Assembly (NCBI RefSeq): GCF_003711515.1
Contig: NW_021167079.1
Location: 361,471-425,470 of the forward strand
Source: Sodiomyces alkalinus F11
Taxonomy: Eukaryota; Ascomycota; Sordariomycetes; Glomerellales; Plectosphaerellaceae
DNA: 64,000 bases
Direction of reading: 5' to 3'
Below are positions 1 to 9,889 of the stretch, piece after piece; positions within the stretch are counted from its first letter, which is position 1; each line of letters starts with the position of its first letter. The notes under the pieces are model-generated. The model searched no databases. It was not told the origin of the DNA and saw nothing but the letters and a program-made list of their open reading frames with translations. The translations under genes and the position numbers were made by a program.

Positions 1-390
1 AAGTCGGAAGACTTTTACGCTACTGCTATTACTACGGACAAAGGCGAGGCCGTCGCTATTACTACGAAAGAGGCCACTACTATTACTACAGACTATACCG
101 CTATTACTACGGGCACCGCTATTACTACGGATACTACTATTTTTATAGGAGAAGACTATACTACCGCTATTATTACGGGTAAAGGCGACGCTACTGCTAT
201 TACTACGGATAAAGGCGAGGCCGTTATTATTACTAGAGAGGGGCTACTACTATTACTATAGACGAGGTTCTAAATCTATAGTCTAATAACTAGGCTATAG
301 ATTTAAAACCTCGTAACTCCGACGATACCACTATTACTACGGGCGAGGCTACCGCTATTATTACGGATACTTTACGGTTTACTACTACGA
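1..390 (+). repeat. Degenerate tandem linker repeat in copia-0
   Basis: Short units built on GCTATTACTACGG recur about ten times, mixed with AAAGGCGAGGC-type units. Translated in the pol frame they give a Thr/Ala/Ile-rich spacer. The segment sits where copia polyproteins have a variable linker between integrase and reverse transcriptase. Comparable low-complexity linkers occur at 30640-30960 and 32980-33260. Confidence 0.7.
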
Positions 391-1029
391 GGTTTAAACC
401 GTTTCCCACGCTTTTAATATCCCCTAAAGATCCCGTGCGCGCGTTCCTTATAGCGTTAGCGGTGGTTAGGGGCGCTAAGGTGGAAGAACACGATAACCAC
501 TAACGGATAGCTATAGGTGCCTTTAGGGGGTGCCTATCGGCTATACTCCTATCGGCTGCGCGCCTATTACCCGCGCGCTAATCTATCGCGAGAACTATCG
601 TAAGTCTATACATAACCGAGAAGGTCTAGAACGATAACGCCTAAAAGGCGTTCTTTAACGCTAGCAGGACTTATAACCCTATACACACGAGGAAGTAAAC
701 TATTAACGACGACGATATCGGTGCTATAGATTCCCCTTATACCTCCTAGCCGTTATCGCTATTGTATATAACCCGCGAGAATCTCCCGGCTCTACTAAAC
801 CACCACCGCGATATACGCCTCTATCCGTTACGGGAGCGGTGGTTATAGACCGAGGGGGAAGACTTTAAGGGGCACCGATAGATAGGCTACTAGTAGGAGG
901 TAGGTGGTGATTAGGCTAATAAGTAATAAGTCCTCGCCTATAGATAGGTATACACCTATAAATTTAATAAGGAGGGCACCCTCCTTAAGTGTAAGGCACG
1001 GCTTATAGTCCGAGGGGATTAATAAAAAC

Positions 1030-2330
1030 GGTTAAAGACTAAAGATAACTACGCCGTAACGCTAGCCTCGCGGTCTTTCTGTATACTAATAGCGATCGCT
1101 ACCCGATTTAACCTGGAGATAAGGTAGTTCGATACCGTTAACACGTTCGTTAACGCTAGCCTTAAAGAAGAGGTATTTATACAGATGTCGTAAGGCTACG
1201 AAGTACTAGGTAAGGTCCTGCTACTACGGAAAGCCCTCTTCGGTTTAAGGGTATCGCCACTACTATAGTAAGAGGAATATAGCGGTACGCTATAGAGGAT
1301 AGGCTTTATAGCCGTCCTTAATAACCCCTGTATTATAATCCGTGACAGTTTAATCCTATTCTTCTACGTTAACGACATCAGACTTATATACTATAGAGAC
1401 CGTAAGACGGACGCCGACGACCTCGAGGCTGCCCTTAAGCGAAGCTATAGGTTATTAGGAGGCGAAGAAATCCGTTAGTTCCTGGGAATTAAGGTCCTAA
1501 GGGATAGAGCCACCTATAGGTTATAGCTATTTTAGTCCTCCTACGTGGAGAAGATCGCGGTTAAATACTACGTAGATATACTCTACCGAAAACTATTAAA
1601 GGTCCTATTATCTATAGAGCCGGTAATGCCCCGAGACGGCACCCGCGCGTTGATTCCCGAGGTCCGTTAGTATTAGGGAATAATCAGTTCTATCTTATAT
1701 GCCGTTATCGTGATAAGACCCGATATCGTGTTCGCCTGCTTAAAGCTTTCCCAATATAACGTTAACCCCTCCTCTAACCACCTTAAGAGGGCTTAATAAG
1801 TGCTACTATTCCTATACTATATAAGACACTATTACCTAGAATTCGGCGGGGATAGGCTTTTCCTAATAGTAAGCGACGCGTCCTTTAGGGATAATCTAGA
1901 CCGTAAGAGTTCGTAAGAATATACGATAAAGCTCTTCGGCGGTATTATTAACTGCAAAGCGGGTAAATAACTAACGGTCACGACGTCGTTAACAGAATCG
2001 GAACTACTCGCTCTTATAAAGGCCGCTAAAAAGACGTTATTCGTTAGCCGGATATTAAGGGATTTAGAGCTTCGGCTAGACTACTAATAGCTATAGCTAT
2101 ACTATAATAATTAATAGACTATTGACCTCGTTAATAAGAAGGCATAACGCCTGCGGATAAGGCTACGGCACGTCGATATATATAACTAGTGGGCGCGCTA
2201 GTTAGTATAATAAGGTCTCTTTAACTTTATATACGTTAATACGAAGGGGATTCTCGCGGACGGATTAATAAAGGTATTACCGGAGGTAGGGATTCAAAGA
2301 CTATAGTAATAGCTTAATTTAACTAATTAA
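1030..2330 (+). pseudogene. copia reverse transcriptase-RNase H relic
   Basis: In one frame with many stops the translation shows the copia RT order. The strand after palm motif A reads as a degraded form of the family's VDV-x-TAFLNG, and the YVDD box reads YVND at 1365-1376. The segment TESELLAL (about 1990) followed by the AAKK and SRIL residues marks copia RNase H. The first catalytic Asp of YVDD has become Asn by GAC to AAC after a T, the RIP context. No open frame of useful length survives. Confidence 0.85.
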
Positions 2331-2646
2331 AAGGATCGTATTAAGTAGTCTAAACGACTACACGAAGAGATTAAACGCGCTAAAGCGGCTATAACGAAGG
2401 CCCCCGAGAGTGTAGTAGATCCGATGGATATAGATCTAATTAATTAGATCCAGCTAATCAGGATCGAGGAACTAATTAAGATAGAATTAAATTAAACGGT
2501 TAAATAGGGCGGATTTAGATCCCTTTTACGAGGGCGTTTTCCTTTGACTGTTAATTTTACGATGGAAAAGTTAAAAGTGTTTAGTTTAAACCGAAGCCTT
2601 TAAGTAGTTAGTTAACCTGGGAAGACCCACCTTAACTACGGGGGTG

Positions 2647-2962
2647 TGTTGTATAGGCAGGACCACGATATAGTCTATAGGGGATCTAGGGGGGATCTAC
2701 TCTATAACTAAGGGCTCCGGATATCGAGGACTTTAGGTATTAGGATATAATAAGGGTGGATACCGGAAAAGACTGGATAGGATCTAAATGATATAGTACT
2801 CATAATAGAGTCTTCACCACCTAAATTAAGGGCATAAGATACTCTCCCAGATATAACTTGATATAATATACACACACGAGATTTCTGCTCTACTAAGTTA
2901 ATCATTGAAGTGCCTTTTGACGTGCGACACCTGACGGTCTAACACAGTTATAATAGACAACA
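2647..2962 (+). repeat. Probable 3' LTR of copia-0
   Basis: The 316-bp segment begins TGTTG and ends CAACA, a proper inverted terminal pair for a copia LTR. It directly follows a purine run (ACGGGGGTG) suitable as a polypurine tract. The right half keeps more CA and TG than the left, so RIP damage fades toward the neighbouring gene. The partner 5' LTR is outside the window, so the boundaries rest on the termini only. Confidence 0.6.
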
Positions 2963-3248
2963 ATTGCCTTAATAAATTTTTGACCTATTTTATGACGATT
3001 TTGACTACGCTTTATCTGACATGTTCTGTACTCCGTACTCCGTAACTCATTGAAGGTCACGTGACACTACTTCCCGTGCCCCAGAGAAGCGGACCCACCC
3101 CGGGGGCCTGGGTTGCCCTAAGTTTTTTGACGAGCCGCACACCTAACCCCGAACTTTTTACTTTACTGCTGGACAGTGGACGGAATTTGACGACGACCAT
3201 CACGACAACCTCGACCATCCACCACATCCCTCACACCAAGCAGGCAAA
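2963..3248 (+). promoter_or_regulatory. rps17 promoter and leader, with CACGTG box
   Basis: Only 286 bp separate the copia LTR from the rps17 start codon. The segment is AT-rich near the LTR and GC-rich after about 3050. A palindromic GTCACGTGAC with an E-box core CACGTG lies at 3058-3063, and two CTCCGTA repeats precede it. The box is visible; a regulatory role is inferred. Confidence 0.45.
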
Positions 3249-3833
3249 ATGGGTCGCGTTCGCACCAAGACCGTGAAGAAGTCCGCCAAGGTCATCATTG
3301 AGCGGTACTACCCCAAGCTCACCCTCGACTTCGAGACCAACAAGCGGATCTGCGATGAGATCGCTGTCATCGCCTCGAAGCGCCTGCGCAACAAGGTCAG
3401 AAGGCAACCACGTTGGAGTGTAGGACAACACGATGAAAAGAGTCGTTTGAGCTGATATGTGGATGCTTGAATTCAGATTGCCGGCTACACCACCCACTTG
3501 ATGAAGCGGATTCAGCGTGGCCCCGTCCGTGGTATCTCCTTCAAGCTGCAGGAGGAGGAGCGTGAGCGCAAGGATCAATACGTCCCCGAAATTTCCGCCC
3601 TCGACTTCACCCAGAACTCCGAGAGCGGTCAGCTCGATGTTGACGTCGAGACCAAGGACCTGCTGAAGCACCTCGGCGTACGTCACACCTGCCAGTTCTT
3701 CCATGCCAGAAGCTAACACCAGTTCTTTTCCCAGTTTGATGGCATCCCTGTCAATGTCATTGCAGTCACGCAAGCACAGCTTCCGGAACGTGGCGGACGG
3801 CGGTTCGGCGACCGCCCCCCTCGCCGGGACTAA
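3249..3833 (+). CDS. rps17: 40S ribosomal protein S17 (eS17)
   Basis: This is a structural protein of the small cytosolic ribosomal subunit. Three exons are read: 3249-3395, 3477-3677 and 3735-3833. Intron 1 (3396-3476, 81 bp) starts GTCAGA, has a GCTGAT branch-like site and ends CAG. Intron 2 (3678-3734, 57 bp) starts GTACGT, has GCTAAC and ends CAG. The spliced frame encodes 148 residues, normal for eS17. It begins [11 protein letters not shown] and carries the family-typical stretches [30 protein letters not shown] and [15 protein letters not shown]. The start context CAAAATGGG is good. The C-terminus is Arg/Asp-rich (ending PPRRD). All family signatures are intact, in contrast to the RIP-damaged DNA starting 290 bp upstream. 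Confidence 0.97.
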
Positions 3834-4240
3834 GCATTAACGAGGATGGACGAAGAAAGGATGATGGTCTTTACGGGTCACACATTCAAGCCCGCTGGTA
3901 CAGCAACTCACCTAATGGTAGTGAGTGCATACTAGAGCCCAATTCGAAAAGTTTTATACCCACCAGGTGTCGCCGATTCCTTTAGATATACTCTTAAGGA
4001 TGACGCTTGATTGCCAATTATCTCTCCACCGCAAACAAGTGACAAGCTCGCACGTCGACGAATAGTCTACAAGGGACAGTCACGAGTCGGTAGTCTTATA
4101 GTCTGATGCAACCAGCAAGGACTATTATGACGAATCTATTCCGCGTGTGGAGGTCTGTTGTGGGCGGTTCTCCGCCGGACTTGGTGGCTATGGAACGTGC
4201 AGATCGCAAGTGATGTCGCGATTCACCATCCCGTCCTATG
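3834..4240. other. Intergenic space between convergent rps17 and rtr1
   Basis: These 407 bp separate the 3' ends of two convergent genes. I see no further coding sequence, tRNA or repeat. They must contain both 3' UTRs, but no clear polyadenylation element stands out. Confidence 0.6.
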
Positions 4241-5077
4241 TTATGATGAATTGCCGCCCTGCCCCTTCTCTACTTTCTTTTTCCCTGTCGCCGGCTTGTA
4301 TCCCTCAACCATTAGGTGTGCAAAGTCTCCGGTATCATGCTCACGAGAATCACTGTCCAGTATGCTGGGAGGAGCGTCGACATCTTTCTCTTGGATCGTA
4401 AGCTGTTGTATCGATGTCACTATGCTGGCAGTGCCGACGTCGCCTCGTTCCAGGGCGAGGGCCGCTGAGTTTTCCGCCTCTTGCATGTCGTCTCTTCGGG
4501 GAGCAGCTTCCCTGCTGACGTGCTCAATGGAGCCGTCCTCGCCTAAAAGCTCTATTTTGATGTCTGGGAGACCGGCCCTCTCCCATGCCGCAGTCTCGTT
4601 TAGCTGTAGCTTGACATAGAGCGCTCTCCTTTTGCAATCGTCTGAACACCATCTTTCGGATTCCCTGCGGTCGACAATGTCGAAGTTTGCCTTGCCCACA
4701 TTGATCAGCTTCCAAGGCCCACCCTTGGACGGCGGGGGCTTCGGATGAGGGCAAAGCGTGTAGCCACAGAGTAGGTTGGCGTTGCGCTCCTCGATGAGGT
4801 CATCGTAATCCCCGGGTTGGAAGAGGCGGACGTGCCTCTTGAAATCAGCGACATCGGAATCTGCGGGGTTGGAGGCGGAGTATTCGGCGCCCTTCTGCAA
4901 AGGATACTCGGATAAGAGGATGACACTCTCGAGAATCTGACGCTCTAGATCTTTGCGGTATTGAAGAATCCGAGCATGTTGCAAAGCAATCTCTTTGGCG
5001 CTCGCCCTAGGGTCATGCGATTGTCCGTGAAGGGCATTTGTGAGGATGGGTTTCAAGGGCTCCATCTCGGTTGTCAT
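4241..5077 (-). CDS. rtr1: Rtr1/RPAP2-type RNA polymerase II CTD phosphatase
   Basis: This 278-residue intronless frame carries the Rtr1/RPAP2 zinc-binding domain. Cys104 and Cys109 (CGYTLC) pair with Cys144 and Cys148 (WCSDDC), followed by the basic KRRALYVKLQL helix typical of the family. Rtr1 proteins act on phosphorylated Ser5 of the RNA polymerase II C-terminal repeat and help polymerase assembly and nuclear import; how the catalysis works is debated. The N-terminal part (residues 25-60) is a predicted helical bundle around the RILQYRKDLERQI stretch. The C-terminal 90 residues are acidic and low in complexity, as in fungal homologues. The ATG at 5077 is the first in frame and starts MTTEMEPLKP; a second Met follows five residues in. 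The gene converges with rps17. Confidence 0.88.
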   Translation of the reverse strand: MTTEMEPLKPILTNALHGQSHDPRASAKEIALQHARILQYRKDLERQILESVILLSEYPLQKGAEYSASNPADSDVADFKRHVRLFQPGDYDDLIEERNANLLCGYTLCPHPKPPPSKGGPWKLINVGKANFDIVDRRESERWCSDDCKRRALYVKLQLNETAAWERAGLPDIKIELLGEDGSIEHVSREAAPRRDDMQEAENSAALALERGDVGTASIVTSIQQLTIQEKDVDAPPSILDSDSREHDTGDFAHLMVEGYKPATGKKKVEKGQGGNSS

Positions 5078-5281
5078 GGCCGTGGTGGGATCCTTCGCTA
5101 CTTGAGCGCTTGCATATTGGCCAATATAAAACGCTCGGTGGTGAGAGAACGAAACAGCTTTTGGGGATGCGGCAATGATGTGACAGGGGCATTTGCCTCC
5201 GTCAGTTGCTACTCTGTAACAGAATTTATTTCCAGCTTCTTTCTGTTGGGATATTCTGTACCCCGTGATACGGAGTATGTA
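5078..5281 (-). promoter_or_regulatory. rtr1 upstream region abutting a copia LTR
   Basis: About 200 bp of non-coding DNA lie between the rtr1 start and the 5' LTR of copia-1A. It includes CCAATAT at about 5119-5125 and GATACGGAGTATGTA near 5268. The promoter is therefore either very short or uses LTR sequence. Confidence 0.4.
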
Positions 5282-5475
5282 TATCAGATGCCCACAGCCA
5301 CCTCATCGAGGTATGATAAACCATATTGTGTCAGACGTATAGAGTACCTCGGTCCTATATATCCACCCTTATTTCCCCTGCTTTTTCCGTATAGTTAGAT
5401 ATCCCCGTGAAGTATTATAAACTTTACTTAGATGAATATGTATATAATTCCGCATACCTTATTTATATTCTGATA
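5282..5475 (+). repeat. 5' LTR of copia-1A
   Basis: The 194-bp repeat runs TATCAG...CTGATA, a RIP-altered form of TGTCAG...CTGACA. It is homologous, in opposite orientation, to 7635-7826, 32604-32795 and 57581-57772. Its right end is followed directly by the tRNA-type primer-binding site, which fixes the element's direction. Confidence 0.85.
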
Positions 5476-5490
5476 GTTATAAGCCCGGCG
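5476..5490 (+). other. Primer-binding site of copia-1A (initiator tRNA-Met half type)
   Basis: GTTATAAGCCCGG directly follows the LTR. It matches the complement of the initiator tRNA-Met anticodon arm (GGTTATGAGCCC) except for one G to A change after T, the RIP context. Half-tRNA priming is established for Ty1/copia elements. The same altered site occurs in copia-1B and in both copia-2 copies. Confidence 0.75.
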
Positions 5491-5542
5491 TTCTAATAAA
5501 TAAAGCTATTCCGATTAATTCTATAGCTTTTAGGCACTTAAA

Positions 5543-7634
5543 ATGAGCCTTAAGTCTATAACGGGTAGTTTAGTAATACTAGTAACGTCCGCCTACTTTA
5601 GTTTTATTTAATCGTTTTATTATTTCGATTATACTACCGTTTAAAGCGTTTAGTATAGTTAATTAACCTTTTCGTTTATCCTATTCCACTACTTTTTATT
5701 AGTATAATAATAGCTTCCACGGTAATAGTGCCTATTATAGGCCTCGTAACGCTTACTACTCAGAAAGACTAAAGGCCTTAGATTAAAGCCGTGATAACTA
5801 TCGCGTACTCCTACGATATCGCTAACCTCGTTAATCCCGATCTTAAAAAGGCTAAACGGCCTAAGCGCTATATTTAAACCGATCCACCGAAACCTCCTAT
5901 AATAGCCGAAGAACGTAACGCCACTAATTAGGATATACTATTTAAGATTTAGTAGGTGGAAGAGGATCGGTATAAGGCTAAAAAGAGGGGGATCTAAGCA
6001 CTCCACGACTATATCGCGAAGATAGTTAGCCTTACTTTGAAGAATTAGTACGCCGGCTATAAGGAAGTAAGGGATATATTAAAGGCCCTGAAGTTATACT
6101 TTAAGCCGATAAACGCCGCTTACAAGTTACTAATTAAGAGACGCTAGGACGAATACCTCTAAAACGTTAGGCGTATACCCTATAAGCGCTAGCTAGAAGA
6201 CTTTATTAAGCTATACCGTGACGCCGAGACGTATAAAGTTAGAGAATACGATACTAAGGAATAATAGATAAATGGCTTCTTTAACCCTATCGGCAGCGTA
6301 GCACTAGAATAGTTACAGGGACGCTTTATAGAGCTTATTAGGTTAGAAGAGAAGGACCTACCATCGATTTAATTTATCGTGGAGGAGTATACGATATAGC
6401 TTTAACGCCGCTACCCGTACTGACTCGATAAAAAACCTACCGTATTATCCTTTTATACGGTAACCTTCCTAGATAAGGATAAAGAAGGTAAGGATTAGCG
6501 GGTATAATCGGGATAATAAGATAACTAATAGTCCTCTTTATAGTAGAAGAAAGAGTAGTTATACGACTACCGTACTAAAAAGAGAAGTAAATATAATTAT
6601 AAGCCTTTATAGAAGTGCCTAAACGTTAACGAGGTATATAGGAAGAAGGGATATATACCTTTAAAAAGGATCTTAGAACGCTATAACCGGATTATTAAGA
6701 CCTAGGATAATAAACGTTAAAAAAAGATTCCGAGAAAATATTAAAAAGGACGCTAAAAGCCTGAAGACAGGTACTAAAAACGACTCTTAGAAGTTATAGC
6801 CGAAAGAATCGTTAAAGGAGGTATCTAATTTCGTGGATAACCAGGATAAGGATTCCGATAAGGAGTCCTATAGGATATATTCCCTTCTGTAACTAAACGG
6901 TAGCGTTAGCAGTAACCTCTTTAATTAACTGCTAATCGATTCTAGCACCTTAAGATACATCAGTAACTAATAGCACCTACTATAGGATTTTAAACCTGCT
7001 TTTAAAGAGCGTTATTTTTAAACGGGTAGTAGAGAGACTAAGCCAGTTAAGGGTTATAGTAGGTTATAATTAGAAGTGGACGACGAATATAGTAATCCCT
7101 TCGTTTTAGTGCTAAATCGCGTCGCTTTTATATAAGACTACCTAATAACCTTAATCGCAACTAGAAGACTAAAGGAATAGGGTATCGTTTTTAATTCCGG
7201 CCTCGAACTACTAAAAGTAGTCTCTAAAAAGGGCTTATTAGCCCTATCTCTTAATAAGGTTAACGAGTAGTACGCTCTAGTTCTAATAAACCGTTAATAA
7301 TAATAGCTCGTCAATAGTAGCTTCTTTCATAGCTCCATAGCACTAATTATAAGCGTAGCTGACGCTTATTTATAGCACGAGAGGCTAGGGCACGTCGGCG
7401 CTACTACCCTCGAAAAGATGGGGAATGCCCTCGCCGGTAGTATTATTAAAGAAAAAGGCCGTTTTATAGTGGATTATAAGGCCTGCGCCCTTAGTAAGGT
7501 TAGGAGGCTAGTATCGAGGAGGCTAACCACGCACCGGCCAATAAGGCCGTGGTAGAGGGTAGAGGTTGATTTCTTTAGCCTTAAGAAGGCCTATAACGGT
7601 ATAAAGATCGCTGCCCTGTTTTTCGATCTATACA
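5543..7634 (+). pseudogene. copia-1A gag-protease-integrase relic
   Basis: The frame begins near ATGAGCCTTAAG at 5543. A helical Gag (UBN2-like) follows to about 6800. It includes the segment EDFIKLYRDAETY and a degraded zinc-knuckle area. A retropepsin start LIDSSTLRYISN is seen at about 6937. The GAG-pre-integrase segment at about 7375-7630 shows HERLGHVGATTLEKMGNAL and then VDFFSLKKAYNGIK. Numerous TAG/TAA codons interrupt it. Protein function is certainly lost. The recognisable segments place the element in Ty1/copia by domain order, protease before integrase before RT. Confidence 0.82.
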
Positions 7635-7826
7635 TGTCAGCACATAAAAAAGGTACCTAAAAGATATGTGTGTGCATTTAAGAAGAGTAAAAGATGCTCT
7701 GCGGAAATATCTAACTATAAGGTAAAAGGAGGGGAAATCGATGTAGATACATCGGTCGGAAGTACTCCATCCGAGTATATAAATAGCGTAAGTCACACCG
7801 CGATAAGTGTCTGGTGGTATCTAACA
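7635..7826 (-). repeat. 3' LTR of copia-1B
   Basis: On the minus strand it starts TGTTAGATACC and ends GCTGACA. The purine run GGGAGGTG immediately before it acts as a plausible polypurine tract. Length is 192 bp, identical to the 5' LTR at 32604-32795. Confidence 0.82.
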
Positions 7827-8352
7827 CACCTCCCTAGAACTATGGGATTAATCCTGACTATTCTGCTTAATTAAAGCCGTAAATCTAGGGTAAAATAGAG
7901 CCTAGATATTAGTCCAACAGTTAAACGGCTTATTAAAAAGCGCGCTCTTTTTATACCTGAAAATATTAAAAATGTGTAGAAATAGGTAGTTAAATTAACC
8001 CTAAAACCACATTAAAAACGGGTACCCAAATAATAATCTCAAGGGCATTAAAATAACGGTTAATCTAGGCTATAGATTTCAAACACAGCACCGCGCCTCT
8101 TATAAATTACCTTAAGCCTCCTAGCTTAGGACCTCTATTCCTAATAGATATATAAACGCCATATATTTCTACGGGGAAAATACCTTAGTTAGCCCACCGC
8201 TAACTATCTCGTTTATAGAGATCTAATTAATCAGGACCTTCTTCTCTATAGTATAAGGAGGGAGGTCGACGATTACGTAAGGGTCTCCCTATAAAAGCAG
8301 GCGTTTAAGAGGTTAGCTATAAAGCAGGAATAGTAGTAGTAGTAGTAGTATT
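7827..8352 (-). other. 3' tail of copia-1B before its LTR
   Basis: This region aligns along about 400 bp with 57786-58159, which also precedes a copia-1 3' LTR. Shared landmarks include GGATTAATCCTGACTATTCT near 7848 and ATAGATATATAAACGCC near 8146. It is therefore the conserved 3' untranslated or end-of-pol part of the family. A short (AGT)n microsatellite at about 8333-8350 is where copia-2 integrated. Confidence 0.7.
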
Positions 8353-8640
8353 TTTTGAAGATCTTTAACGATATCGGATAAGCGGAAGGGACGAAAGTCA
8401 CGAAGAGCAGTGGAAAAATAAGAAGGTAATAATAGGATTATAAGATAGGATCTCTGCGCGCGTATTATATCTTCTTCGGATCAAAAAAGGGATTAAGATA
8501 AGGGATTTAGAATAAAGAATAAAGAAAGGAAAGAACCGAACCGAGGGAACGGGTTAATATCTTTTATTCTTTGTAAAAGGATCGATATCGTAATAGTATT
8601 ATAATAAAGATCGATATCGTAGTAATATCATAATCCTTTA
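8353..8640 (-). repeat. Partial 3' LTR of copia-2 (-)
   Basis: The segment matches the terminal two thirds of the copia-2 LTR in minus orientation and ends at the GTATT target duplication. The first about 125 bp of the LTR are missing because a plus-strand copia-2 LTR begins at 8641. No primer site adjoins its outer end, as expected of a 3' LTR. Confidence 0.75.
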
Positions 8641-9055
8641 TATTGATATTATTATTATTACTAATAATATCCTTCGAGTATATCCTTCGTACTCGAATAA
8701 AGGGTATCTTCCCCGTAAGCCTTAACCGTTCACTTCCGAGTCAGTTTATCTGATACGAGTCAGATAAAGGATATAAAGGATTACGATATTACTATGATAT
8801 CGATCTTTATTATAATACTATTACGATATCGATCCTTTTACAAAGAATAAAAGATATTAACCCGTTCCCTCGGTTCGGTTCTTTCCTTTCTTTATTCTTT
8901 ATTCTAAATCCCTTATCTTAATCCCTTTTTTGATCCGAAGAAGATATAATACGCGCGCAGAGATCCTATCTTATAATCCTATTATTACCTTCTTATTTTT
9001 CCACTGCTTTTCGTGACTTTCGTCCCTTCCGCTTATCTAATATCTTTGAAGATCG
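8357..9055. repeat. Near-perfect inverted repeat of about 285 bp arms
   Basis: Arms 8357-8642 and 8771-9055 are reverse complements with only a handful of differences, most of them in the outer 20 bases. The spacer is about 128 bp. The arms are LTR sequences of two copia-2 copies lying head to head. They resemble each other more closely than either resembles the third LTR at 30174-30608. Confidence 0.85.
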
Positions 9056-9061
9056 TTAAAA
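8641..9061 (+). repeat. 5' LTR of copia-2 (+)
   Basis: The 421-bp LTR matches 30174-30608 in reverse orientation. It is followed by the half-tRNA primer site. It forms the right arm of the large palindrome with 8357-8642. Confidence 0.8.
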
Positions 9062-9889
9062 GGTTATAAGCCCGGAAAAGCTCGACTAAAGTCTCGAAAT
9101 AACGTATTCTTTAAATACCTACGGTCGTAAGCCAAAAGGAGAATTCCCCGATTCCAAATAACAGTCCCTATTCCTATCCGATATTCCTCTTTATATACTA
9201 CCAACACTACCTACCTACCTACCTACTAACCTACCTGCCTATATATCTATATCTACGATCCTATAGTTTAATCGGTCGGTCGGCTTAGTCGTATACTTAT
9301 AAATCTATGGAGTCACAAAAATTATAAAAGCCTACGATTACGTGAATTAAACGGGTATACTATTCTTTACGTACGGATACTATAACCACTATACTACGAG
9401 GGTTATTCTAGTTATAATACTAGGATATCTTCGTTACTTATAAATCTTTAGTTTTACCTAAGATTTCCCCTGTATATTTTCCGACCGTGGAATCCTATAT
9501 ACATATCGTGTTTTCTACGCGACCGTAAATCCCCTCGCTCCGCGAAGACCTATTGTAGGATCCTCGCGAATAAAGGAATTTAACCGGGCTTACTTTAGAT
9601 CCGCCGGAATAAAGGAATACTGTCTTTAGAAATAAAGGAATTCTGTTATCCGCACGTACGGGTATCGTTTTCTTTATCTATAAAGCTATTTTTTCCTCTT
9701 CCAGAATGAAGAACTATATACCGGTTCCACTTTAGACCCGTATAAATAAAGATATTATTATAGTAACTACGTCTATACTTAGAATAAAGAAAATAATAAA
9801 GAAAAGAACTATCTTCCTTATTTATAGTATAACTTCGTTAGTTCTTATCTAAAATAAATAGAATAAATACTGTTTAGGAGCTCTTAAGA

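Larger units (their letters stand above)
1..2962 (+). mobile_element. Ty1/copia retrotransposon relic, 3' part (copia-0)
   Basis: This is the 3' portion of a copia-type LTR element; its 5' part lies outside the window. In order it holds a low-complexity linker (about 1-390), reverse transcriptase (about 1030-1750), RNase H (about 1850-2150), a tail, a G-rich polypurine tract at 2636-2646 and a 3' LTR. The reading frame is full of TAG/TAA codons at positions where the family has Gln or Trp, and TG/CA dinucleotides are almost absent up to about 2650. That pattern is expected from RIP. The element is dead. Confidence 0.88.
5282..7634 (+). mobile_element. Ty1/copia relic copia-1A, truncated in integrase
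   Basis: This is the 5' half of a copia element reading rightward: 5' LTR (5282-5475), primer-binding site, gag, protease and the start of integrase. The frame stops being recognisable exactly at 7634, where the terminal TGTCAG of an inverted copia-1 LTR begins. The break is therefore explained by insertion of element B. Stops at Gln/Trp positions and missing TG/CA show heavy RIP. Confidence 0.85.

Noticed and set aside
1..400. Periodic short repeats resembling a CRISPR or satellite array
   Set aside because: Units are irregular, have no constant spacer and stay in the pol frame of a copia element in a fungal genome.
8357..9055. Palindrome as a DNA transposon with long inverted repeats
   Set aside because: Arms are LTR sequence, the right one followed by a tRNA primer site, and no transposase lies between them.
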